Shown in pieces: positions 1-5,107 of a stretch of 7,055 bases of DNA. The notes beneath the pieces are model-generated. The model saw nothing but the letters and a program-made list of their open reading frames with translations, was not told the origin of the DNA and did not search any database. How positions within the stretch are numbered: position 1 is the stretch's first letter; every line of letters starts with the position of its first letter. Location of the stretch: contig JAUWXC010000034.1 in NCBI GenBank assembly GCA_030616565.1, positions 1 through 7,055 of the forward strand, written 5' to 3'. This DNA is from Methanocellales archaeon. GTDB lineage: Archaea > Halobacteriota > UBA148 > JAUWXC01. The translations under genes were made by a program, and so were the position numbers.

Positions 1-595
1 AATCATGTAAACCTGACATGGTTGGCTCGGTAACTATAAGCGCCACATCAACCCCGCTGAGAGATGCGATTACTGGGCACCCAATCCCAGGTGGGCCATC
101 TATCAAGATTAACTCTCTTCCCTGCTCCCCTGCTATTTTTCGTGCATTATTCCTGACAAGAGCGACCAGTTTTCCAGATGCTTCTTCAGCGATGTTTAAC
201 CTGGCATGGACCATTGGACCGTACTTGGTTTCAGAAATGAATGCATATCCGGAAATCTTTTCCCTGAGCATTATGGCGTTCTCAGGGCACACGTATGCGC
301 ATACGCCACAGCCCTCGCACAAAATAGGGTCTATCGTGTGACCGCGTATCGCGCCAAATTTGCATGCCTCTTCGCATATCCTACAATCTATACATTTTTC
401 TTCATCTACTACTGCTTCTTTGGAACCTCTGAACTCCTGTTTTCTCTGCAGATGTGGATCGAGGAGTAGATGAAGGTCGGGCGCATCCACATCACAGTCT
501 GCTATAACATGGTTATGCGCCAACGCAGTAAAGGAGGCGACGATGATCGTTTTTCCGGTTCCGCCTTTTCCGCTTATCACAGTCAGTTGCTTCAT
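1..595 (-). CDS. MinD-type ATPase with inserted 2x[4Fe-4S] ferredoxin domain (3' part cut by window edge)
   Basis: The first 198 residues are visible; the reading frame is open to base 1, so the C-terminus lies outside. A deviant Walker A (SGKGGTGKT, residues 8-16) opens the protein. A switch I-like DCDVDAPD follows at about 33-40. Eight cysteines of a bacterial-type ferredoxin insert are at 68, 71, 74, 78 and 93, 96, 99, 103, and switch II is DGPPGIGCP at 166-174. This is the layout of the COG1149-type MinD ATPases, which couple ATP-driven dimerisation to Fe-S clusters; electron transfer or cluster delivery is inferred from the family. It starts 13 nt after the stop of a paralogue (609-1433), so the two are probably translated from one mRNA and may act as a pair, as such ATPases do in orange-protein loci. 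The ATG at 595 is chosen because Walker A follows at once; GGAAG just upstream is a modest ribosome site. Confidence 0.93.
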   Translation of the reverse strand, partial: MKQLTVISGKGGTGKTIIVASFTALAHNHVIADCDVDAPDLHLLLDPHLQRKQEFRGSKEAVVDEEKCIDCRICEEACKFGAIRGHTIDPILCEGCGVCAYVCPENAIMLREKISGYAFISETKYGPMVHARLNIAEEASGKLVALVRNNARKIAGEQGRELILIDGPPGIGCPVIASLSGVDVALIVTEPTMSGLHD

Positions 596-608
596 CTACT
601 CTTCCTAC

Positions 609-1433
609 TCATTTTTTTATGTGCTCGAAAACGTCTAGGAACTCGTTTTTCCACCCCGGCATCTCCAGGACAAATGGTACGCCGCGCGAGTATAGCTCTG
701 CGATCCTTCTGTCCATGGGAATTGTAAGCAATATTGGAATGTTCTCTGTTTTACAGTACTCCCGGACTTTCTGGTCTCCGATTCCATCGCAGTTTATTAT
801 AACCCCAAACGGGATTCTCATTTTCATCAGGACTTCAACAGCCAGCTTGATGTCATGAAGACCAAAGGGCGTTGGCTCGGTTACAAGTATGCAGTAATCG
901 CTTCCGTACACGGATGCTATCACAGGACAGGAGGTCCCAGGTGGAACATCGATGATCACGGTTTTATCATCATCGATCTCATTCTTCACCCCCCTTATCA
1001 CTGGAACTGCCATGGGTTCGCCTATGTTGAGCTCGCCATACACGAATTCGATGTCTCCAGCTACCCCTTTTTTAACCACACCAACCCCCCTATTCTCTTC
1101 GGCAATCGCATTTTTTGGGCAAACAATTGAGCAGCCACCACATCCATGACATAGCTCTGGGAGCACCATGATCTTGTTCTTAAACACAGCGAGCGCATTA
1201 AACTCACAGAATTCAGCGCATTTTCCGCAGTAGTCACACCTGGTTTCATCGAACTTTGGTACTGATGTGCAGACTGGCATCTGCTTTTTAATTTCTGGTT
1301 TTAGAAAGATATGCGCGTTTGGCTCTTCGACATCACAATCCAAGAGCTGGACGTTTTTAAGAGACAATGCCATGTTTGTAGCTACTGTGGTTTTTCCCGT
1401 GCCGCCCTTGCCACTTGCTACTGAGATTATCAT
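609..1433 (-). CDS. MinD-type ATPase with inserted 2x[4Fe-4S] ferredoxin domain (complete)
   Basis: This 274-residue protein is a full-length member of the MinD/ferredoxin ATPase family. It has a deviant Walker A GKGGTGKT (8-15), switch I DCDVEEPN (32-39), two [4Fe-4S] motifs with cysteines at 66, 69, 72, 76 and 95, 98, 101, 105, and switch II DVPPGTSCP (162-170). A conserved VTEPTPFGLHD stretch lies near 184-194, followed by a normal C-terminal half. The first cluster motif lacks the usual proline after its fourth cysteine (CEF), as does the paralogue downstream. Family knowledge says cytosolic, ATP-dependent and probably dimeric. In Desulfovibrio two such proteins are part of the orange-protein complex. 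The ATG at 1433 has GAGGG about 8 nt upstream; a second SD-like GGGTGAC lies further out. It heads a two-gene unit with the ATPase starting at 595 and follows a 119-nt gap after the NifX-like gene. Confidence 0.95.
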   Translation of the reverse strand: MIISVASGKGGTGKTTVATNMALSLKNVQLLDCDVEEPNAHIFLKPEIKKQMPVCTSVPKFDETRCDYCGKCAEFCEFNALAVFKNKIMVLPELCHGCGGCSIVCPKNAIAEENRGVGVVKKGVAGDIEFVYGELNIGEPMAVPVIRGVKNEIDDDKTVIIDVPPGTSCPVIASVYGSDYCILVTEPTPFGLHDIKLAVEVLMKMRIPFGVIINCDGIGDQKVREYCKTENIPILLTIPMDRRIAELYSRGVPFVLEMPGWKNEFLDVFEHIKK

Positions 1434-1552
1434 CAGTGGGTCCCTCTTGTCACCCTAATATTCGCATTCTATTCAATCGCTTGTTGCCGCTCCATCTAAT
1501 CTTAACAATGGTGTGATCCAAGGTATCCAAAAAGGATTGAAATCCCATTAAT
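1434..1552 (-). promoter_or_regulatory. 119-nt intergenic gap, possible weak promoter for the MinD-ferredoxin pair
   Basis: This is the largest gap inside the cofactor gene cluster. On the minus strand GAATATTA (1456-1463) is centred about 26 bp upstream of the ATG at 1433, the spacing expected for an archaeal TATA box on a leaderless message. It is a poor match to the consensus, and SD-like GAGGG also precedes the ATG. The 7-mer ATGCGAA lies just upstream (1461-1467) and recurs upstream of the DUF134 TATA-like box (4362-4368). Near the stop of the preceding gene, a very short GGATT/AATCC repeat followed by five T could be a weak terminator. Whether the MinD pair has its own promoter or is read through from the DUF134 operon cannot be decided here. 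Confidence 0.3.
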
Positions 1553-1912
1553 TCAGTGTCTGTGCTCTTTACAAGCGGTTTCGTCAGTAGCCACTTGGAG
1601 TTTCCCGGATTTCCAATCGCTGATCGCATCCTTCACAGTTCCACCAGCGCCGACAAAGACTTCGATGCCAAATTGCTCGAACATCTGGATTGCCCTTGGA
1701 CCTAAGCCAGAGCAAAGCATCACACTTGCGCCTTTCCTTGCTATCAGCTCAGGCGGCAACCCAGCACCGCCCATATGCTCGCTTGTATTTGGAAAAACCT
1801 CTACCTCGTTGGTTTCTGTATCAATCAGTGTGTAGTGGGGGCATCTCCCAAAGTGCGGAGATATCACCTCATTCATACCGCTTTGCCCCATTGTCGGTAC
1901 ACATACCTTCAT
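1553..1912 (-). CDS. NifX/NifB-C-fold dinitrogenase iron-molybdenum cofactor family protein (orange-protein-like), compact form
   Basis: This 119-residue protein has the hallmarks of the Nitro_FeMo-Co (NifX/VnfY/NifB-C) fold: an MKVCVPT opening strand, VISPHFGRCP at 16-25, GGAG at 48-51 and a C-terminal helix. Members bind or carry metal-sulfur cofactors; Desulfovibrio orange protein (ORP) holds a Mo-Cu-S cluster. The end of this protein, ACKEHRH, offers one Cys and two His that could add a metal site (inference). The ATG at 1912 is preferred over an in-frame ATG at 1939. AGGTGAT (1916-1922) sits just before 1912, and family members start at this strand, whereas the longer form adds nine unmatched residues. 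It lies 33 nt after the zinc-ribbon gene. A second paralogue is at 2470-3048. Confidence 0.9.
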   Translation of the reverse strand: MKVCVPTMGQSGMNEVISPHFGRCPHYTLIDTETNEVEVFPNTSEHMGGAGLPPELIARKGASVMLCSGLGPRAIQMFEQFGIEVFVGAGGTVKDAISDWKSGKLQVATDETACKEHRH

Positions 1913-1915
1913 GCT

Positions 1916-1922
1916 ATCACCT
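1916..1922 (-). promoter_or_regulatory. Shine-Dalgarno AGGTGAT that sets the NifX-like start at 1912
   Basis: AGGTGAT on the minus strand ends three bases before the ATG at 1912. The upstream in-frame ATG at 1939 has only a purine-rich GAGAAA in front of it. The site matches the GGTGAT core seen before other genes here, which favours the shorter protein. Confidence 0.65.
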
Positions 1923-1945
1923 ATCTTGTGAATTCTCATTTTCTC

Positions 1946-2101
1946 TTATTTTTCTCTTACCATCTTACTTCCACATTTTGGGCAGGTTTGGTCAAAGCAT
2001 GGCGTCCCTGTTATATGTGGGGTTTTATGCTCGCAATTTGGACATATACAATTGCCGCCAGGGCCTAAACCAAAACTACCCATCCTTCCTTGTCCAGCCA
2101 T
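1946..2101 (-). CDS. 51-residue zinc-ribbon protein
   Basis: This is a short but well-supported gene. ATG at 2101 is preceded by AGGAGGA (2105-2111), one of the best ribosome sites in the window, and the frame closes with TAA at 1946. The product has a Gly-rich start (MAGQGRMGSFGLGPGGN), then NCICPNCEHK with cysteines 18, 20 and 23, a PHITGTPC segment with His29 and Cys35, and a CPKCGSKM knuckle with Cys40 and Cys43. The two CPxC knuckles, PNC (20/23) and PKC (40/43), are the likely zinc site; extra Cys and His leave room for another metal. Small proteins of this type accompany NifX-like genes in anaerobes (recalled, not searched). A metallochaperone or scaffold role in the locus is inference only. 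It starts 19 nt after the DUF5320-like gene. Confidence 0.85.
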   Translation of the reverse strand: MAGQGRMGSFGLGPGGNCICPNCEHKTPHITGTPCFDQTCPKCGSKMVREK

Positions 2102-2104
2102 TTA

Positions 2105-2111
2105 TCCTCCT
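2105..2111 (-). promoter_or_regulatory. Strong Shine-Dalgarno AGGAGGA before the zinc-ribbon gene
   Basis: AGGAGGA on the minus strand lies three bases before the ATG at 2101. It lies in the 19-nt gap after the upstream stop, and its strength is the main non-homology evidence that the 51-codon frame is translated. Confidence 0.75.
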
Positions 2112-2120
2112 GTGAAGCAT

Positions 2121-2453
2121 CTATTTTCTCAGTTCTGCCAGCCTCTTCTTAATCTGTTCCAGCTCTTGCTCCAGTGCCTTTGATGTCTCCTCCAGCCAAG
2201 CAAGTTCTTGCTCCTTTGGCATCGCTTGAGTTACTGGAATCAAAGGATATCCTGTTGACGCTGGTGCTGTAGCTGGGATATCATATCCATAGGGCGCCGG
2301 TATCGGTGGATATCCCCGTGGTCCGAAAAGCCGCCAGCAAGCTCCTCTTCCGTAAAGCCATCCTGGCCTCTCCCAAGGTGGCAGGTGGCTGAAGGGTCCT
2401 CTACCGGGCCATGGTCCCTGAAGTCTGCGCCATCCAAACCGTCCATTTGGCAT
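2121..2453 (-). CDS. DUF5320-like Trp/Pro/Gly-rich protein with C-terminal coiled coil
   Basis: This 110-residue protein has an unusual composition. Residues 1-57 are rich in Gly, Pro, Arg and Trp (FGWRRLQGPWPGRGPF, then RPGWLYGRGACWRLFGPRGY), with a single Cys. Residues 58-77 are a Pro/Ala/Thr linker. From about 78 to the end runs a charged heptad-like helix beginning MPKEQEL and ending KKRLAELRK, a likely coiled coil. This matches the general plan of DUF5320 proteins, which lie beside NifX-like genes; their function is unknown. The last 33 residues are about two-thirds identical to the end of the NifX-like protein encoded just upstream, so the two proteins could pair through this helix (inference). 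A full GGAGGTGAT (2458-2466) precedes the ATG at 2453, and the gap to the upstream gene is 16 nt. Confidence 0.82.
   Translation of the reverse strand: MPNGRFGWRRLQGPWPGRGPFSHLPPWERPGWLYGRGACWRLFGPRGYPPIPAPYGYDIPATAPASTGYPLIPVTQAMPKEQELAWLEETSKALEQELEQIKKRLAELRK
2124..2222 (-). repeat. Coiled-coil module, copy 2 (end of DUF5320-like protein)
   Basis: This is the partner of the module at 2473-2571. Both copies sit at the extreme C-terminus after a Pro-rich linker and have the same length, while the N-terminal parts of the two proteins are unrelated. Confidence 0.8.
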
Positions 2454-2469
2454 TCAAATCACCTCCTTT

Positions 2470-3048
2470 TTACTTTTTAAGCTCCTCAAGTCTCTTCTTG
2501 GTTTGATCCAATTGCTGTTCTAACGTCTTTACCTGAGTTTCCAGCATCTGCAGTTCTTGCTCTTTGGGCATCTGAGACGTTGGCATTGGTGGCGTTATTG
2601 GAGGACCCATAGGTGTCTGCTGCATGAACCCCATGCCCATGCCACGACCACCTCCACGTCTCCTGCCTCCGCCCATTCCCATGCCGCCAAACATTGGCAT
2701 CGTTGCCGCGGTAATTGGAGATAGCTCGCCTTCCAAGTATTTCATCACCGCATCTCTCACGCTAATTCCTTGTGCAGAGATCATCTCAACTCCTGCCTGG
2801 TTGAACACCATGGATGCATTGGGGCCGTAATTACCGGCTATCACCGCCTTTGCCCCTTGATTAATGACCAGCTGGGCCGCCTGAATTCCAGCGCCGCCCG
2901 TTGCACCTGCATACCGATTTTGAATTACCGAGCTGTTCTTAATCTTCTTTCCTTCAACGTCTACGACCGTAAACGTCGGACACCTTCCAAACACCGGGGA
3001 TACCGTGTCGTCTAAACCCCCTGCGGTTGTTGCAACCACTATTTTCAT
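2470..3048 (-). CDS. NifX/orange-protein-like domain with Met/Gly-rich linker and coiled-coil tail
   Basis: This 192-residue protein has three parts. Residues 1 to about 113 are a Nitro_FeMo-Co fold: MKIVVAT opening strand, [12 protein letters not shown] (13-24), GGAG at 51-54 and [16 protein letters not shown] at 94-109. Residues about 115-160 are low-complexity, with ten Met, many Gly and an RRRGGGR stretch. Residues 160-192 form a charged coiled coil starting MPKEQEL and ending KKRLEELKK. The core is expected to bind or carry a metal-sulfur cofactor, by analogy with NifX and ORP. The Met-rich linker is a plausible soft-metal (Cu-type) site, and the helix is shared with the next gene; both roles are inference. 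The ATG at 3048 overlaps the Mrp stop as ATGA and has GAGGTGA inside the end of mrp, pointing to translational coupling. Confidence 0.92.
   Translation of the reverse strand: MKIVVATTAGGLDDTVSPVFGRCPTFTVVDVEGKKIKNSSVIQNRYAGATGGAGIQAAQLVINQGAKAVIAGNYGPNASMVFNQAGVEMISAQGISVRDAVMKYLEGELSPITAATMPMFGGMGMGGGRRRGGGRGMGMGFMQQTPMGPPITPPMPTSQMPKEQELQMLETQVKTLEQQLDQTKKRLEELKK
2473..2571 (-). repeat. Coiled-coil module, copy 1 (end of NifX-like protein)
   Basis: The last 33 codons encode a helix that matches the last 33 codons of the adjacent gene (2124-2222). I count 22 identical residues of 33 without gaps, including MPKEQEL and KKRL. The encoding DNA is also visibly similar, which suggests duplication or domain exchange between neighbours. 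Confidence 0.8.
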
Positions 3049-3878
3049 TTTTTCACCTCATTTTTTCTTTTAATTGCTGTTCTATCACTTTTGCCTGACT
3101 TTCCAACATCTATTTTATCTACGATTCCCACAAACGACTTTGTAGCACGTGAATTGGATTCTAACATAAGCGGCTCTCCCGCGTCCCCCGTCTCGCAGAC
3201 CTTGTAGTCAATCGGAATGCTGCCAAGGAATGGCACGCCTAATTCCCTGGCTGCTCTCTCACCGCCGCCCGTCTTGAATAGATCGATAGCGCTTCCACAA
3301 TGGGGACATGTGAAACCACTCATATTCTCCACAATCCCAATCACCGGCATATTGAGCTGTTTCGCGAAGTTGACCGTTCTCCTTGAATCCAATAGAGCAA
3401 CATCTTGCGGCGTCGTTACGATGATTGCGCTACTATTTGGGATCAGTTGTGCCAGGCTAAGCGGCTCATCGCCCGTTCCAGGCGGTAGGTCTACTATTAG
3501 ATAGTCCAGCAAGTCCCATCTTACCTCTTTTATAAATTGTTCTATCGCCTTCATTTTGAGGGGACCGCGCCATATGACTGGAGAGTCTTTTTCCATCAAA
3601 AATGCCATAGAAACTACTTTCATGCTGGGCGCGCCTTCGATCGGTATGAGGACTGGTGCGATATAGGCACCATCGCTATGTAGCTTTTCATTTTCGACCC
3701 CCAACATCTTAGGGGCATTTGGTCCAGTTATGTCTGCATCGAGCAACCCAACGTCATATCCCCTCATCGAGAGGGCAAAAGCTAGGTTAACCGCCACCGT
3801 CGTCTTTCCAACGCCACCCTTGCCACTCATCACCACCATAGTATGTTTTATGTTCCCTAACGTCCCATTTACATCCAT
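3045..3878 (-). CDS. Mrp/Nbp35/ApbC-family Fe-S cluster carrier ATPase
   Basis: This 277-residue P-loop ATPase has a deviant Walker A GKGGVGKT (19-26), switch I DADITGPN (47-54), switch [12 protein letters not shown] (130-139), [10 protein letters not shown] (155-164) and the family CPHC motif (191-194). In homologues that CxxC binds a bridging [4Fe-4S] cluster between two subunits, and the cluster is handed to apo-proteins. It lacks both the N-terminal MIP18/DUF59 domain of bacterial Mrp and the N-terminal ferredoxin motif of eukaryotic Nbp35, so it is the minimal archaeal form. A Lys/Arg-rich tail follows about 258. The ATG at 3878 is preferred; the TTG one codon upstream (3881) would add only one residue. 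GAGGAGG at 3888-3894 serves either. The start overlaps the DUF134 stop (TGATG) and its own stop overlaps the next ATG, so it is tightly coupled. Confidence 0.95.
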   Translation of the reverse strand: MDVNGTLGNIKHTMVVMSGKGGVGKTTVAVNLAFALSMRGYDVGLLDADITGPNAPKMLGVENEKLHSDGAYIAPVLIPIEGAPSMKVVSMAFLMEKDSPVIWRGPLKMKAIEQFIKEVRWDLLDYLIVDLPPGTGDEPLSLAQLIPNSSAIIVTTPQDVALLDSRRTVNFAKQLNMPVIGIVENMSGFTCPHCGSAIDLFKTGGGERAARELGVPFLGSIPIDYKVCETGDAGEPLMLESNSRATKSFVGIVDKIDVGKSGKSDRTAIKRKNEVKK

Positions 3879-4327
3879 CAAATACGTCCTCCTCTTCTTC
3901 CACGTCTTGCATAGCCCCTATCTTCAGGAGCCCTGTGAATGTTTGTTGAGCTACACTTAGGGCACTTAGCTGGCCTTCCGGTTCCATATGGTTCTTCCCA
4001 CTCATTGCCGCAATTATAGCATTTGAATTTTCTCGCCGCCATCTCATAATTGCCCCCATGAATTTTTATGGCCTTGCCGTTGACCAGAGCGTCTGCGATT
4101 TTTTTTCTCGCGGATTCCAAGAGCCTATGGAACGTCGGCTGTGAGATGCCCATTTTCTCAGCCGCTTCTTTTTGCTCCAGTTCTTCCAGATCTTTAAACC
4201 TGATTGCCTCGAGCTCGTCAACCGTTAAACTAACTTCTTCCAAGTCTGCCAGGGGGACCCCTCTTGGCTTGAAATATGTAATCCCGGGTTCAAACCAGAC
4301 CCGCCTGCACTTTCTCGGCCTGACCAC
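3878..4327 (-). CDS. DUF134-family predicted DNA-binding regulator with zinc ribbon
   Basis: This 149-residue protein opens with the DUF134 signature ([10 protein letters not shown], then [13 protein letters not shown]), followed by [18 protein letters not shown] sigma-70 region 4-like helix-turn-helix spans about 51-77, with [23 protein letters not shown] as its core. Residues 100-130 add a zinc ribbon (CYNC at 103/106, CPKC at 122/125), and the tail is Arg/Gly-rich. DUF134 members are predicted transcription factors, and their ligand is not known to me. The gene heads the cofactor operon, and a perfect 22-bp palindrome abuts its start codon, which fits autoregulation. The start is GTG at 4327, with no Shine-Dalgarno before it; the spacing to a TATA-like box supports leaderless initiation. 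Confidence 0.92.
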   Translation of the reverse strand: MVRPRKCRRVWFEPGITYFKPRGVPLADLEEVSLTVDELEAIRFKDLEELEQKEAAEKMGISQPTFHRLLESARKKIADALVNGKAIKIHGGNYEMAARKFKCYNCGNEWEEPYGTGRPAKCPKCSSTNIHRAPEDRGYARRGRRGGRI

Positions 4328-4349
4328 GTTATGAATATATATTCATAAC
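4328..4349. promoter_or_regulatory. Perfect 22-bp palindrome, likely operator of the DUF134 operon
   Basis: The arms are GTTATGAATAT and ATATTCATAAC, exact reverse complements with no spacer. The site fills the space between the TATA-like box (4350-4358) and the GTG start codon of the DUF134 gene. A dimer bound here would block the initiation complex. The DUF134 protein itself is the obvious candidate binder, but that is inference. Confidence 0.75.
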
Positions 4350-4365
4350 ATATTAAAACATTTCG
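4350..4365 (-). promoter_or_regulatory. Archaeal-type TATA box and BRE region for the DUF134 operon
   Basis: On the minus strand TTTTAATAT (4350-4358) is preceded by CGAAATG (4359-4365). It is centred about 27 bp upstream of the GTG at 4327, the usual TATA-to-start distance, so transcription would begin at or near the start codon. The BRE match is only partial. Confidence 0.6.
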
Positions 4366-4425
4366 CATCAGGTACGATAGCACTCGTCGATAAACATAGT
4401 AAAATGAATTCCCTGACGGCTATCA

Positions 4426-5097
4426 TCATGTATCATCACATTCATCCATGACGTCTACGGATTTGCTCAGTAGCAGTGGAAATATTATGTCGCTTGTACA
4501 ACAGGGAATTATCACGCCCAGAAATATGATGAGAAATGTCTCTGCGATACGAAGTGTCCATTCTATGTGCCCAAATGCTGTAAGATACAACATCGTCGCC
4601 ATCGTGCTTATGAAAACGTGTGAGCTATGGGAAAATATCGTAGATCCTCTGCCATGAACCACGTCGGCAGACACTAATCCAAGGAGCACGCCAAAAATTG
4701 TAAATGGCACAATTGTCATCGGATGTGTAATTAAACACCAATGAAATTCTATTCCAATACCAAGAATCGTTCCACCGAGAAATGGAAGAAATACGTCGCT
4801 GATGCCACAAATTCCCAGAGAGCCTATTAGCCCAACGATTACCGCTTTGAGCAATCTCCTCTCATGTCTCCAAAACATCGCCGTCGTGGCTGTAGCAGAT
4901 AACAAAATATGCACTGGATGAAATACGTGGAACAACCCATGGCAGCATTCAGACATTTGCGCTTTGCTCAGCGATAGCACCGTCATCAAGACACCTAATA
5001 AAATAAGTGCGACACAAGCGCTAAACGCCGTGAACGGAGCGTGGTGCCTCAACTCATCCCAGATGTGTCCCAATCTCCACTTTTTATTGCCTTTCAA
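4426..5097 (-). CDS. Unrecognised polytopic membrane protein, last gene of the feo operon
   Basis: I do not recognise a named family. The 223 residues predict about six membrane segments, near 20-43, 52-75, 82-113, 118-145, 160-176 and 185-211, with short loops. His and Cys are frequent at or near the membrane: CCHGLFHVFHPVH (51-63), FHW (118-120), THP (124-126), HGRGSTIFSHSSH (148-160) and CC (199-200). Two segments carry a similar motif, ICGISDVFLPFL (96-107) and IPCCTSDIIFPLL (197-209), which hints at an internal duplication. The start is TTG at 5097; GGGTGAT (5101-5107) lies at good distance and overlaps the feoB stop, and no early ATG exists. Only 9 nt separate it from feoB, so co-expression is likely. 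A role in metal handling or as a Feo accessory is inferred from position and from the His/Cys content. Confidence 0.85.
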   Translation of the reverse strand: MKGNKKWRLGHIWDELRHHAPFTAFSACVALILLGVLMTVLSLSKAQMSECCHGLFHVFHPVHILLSATATTAMFWRHERRLLKAVIVGLIGSLGICGISDVFLPFLGGTILGIGIEFHWCLITHPMTIVPFTIFGVLLGLVSADVVHGRGSTIFSHSSHVFISTMATMLYLTAFGHIEWTLRIAETFLIIFLGVIIPCCTSDIIFPLLLSKSVDVMDECDDT

Positions 5098-5100
5098 ATT

Positions 5101-5107
5101 ATCACCC
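5101..5107 (-). promoter_or_regulatory. Shine-Dalgarno GGGTGAT that supports a TTG start at 5097
   Basis: GGGTGAT on the minus strand lies three bases before TTG and overlaps the TAG stop of the FeoB membrane gene. It marks the rare start codon as genuine and suggests translational coupling. Confidence 0.65.

Noticed and set aside
18..341. Plus-strand open frames throughout the window
   Set aside because: They lie opposite clearly homologous minus-strand genes, have no recognisable motifs and no consistent ribosome sites.
1520..1552. Intrinsic terminator after the NifX-like gene
   Set aside because: The GGATT/AATCC stem has only a two-base loop; the T5 run alone is too weak to call.
1553..1939. 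Longer NifX-like protein starting at ATG 1939
   Set aside because: It adds nine residues before the conserved first strand, while AGGTGAT fits the ATG at 1912.
2604..2700. Low-complexity Met/Gly/Arg tract as a DNA repeat or CRISPR-like array
   Set aside because: It is in-frame low-complexity protein coding sequence without unit-length repeats.
3879..3881. TTG start for the Mrp ATPase
   Set aside because: An ATG is the next codon and the same ribosome site can serve it; TTG would add one residue only.
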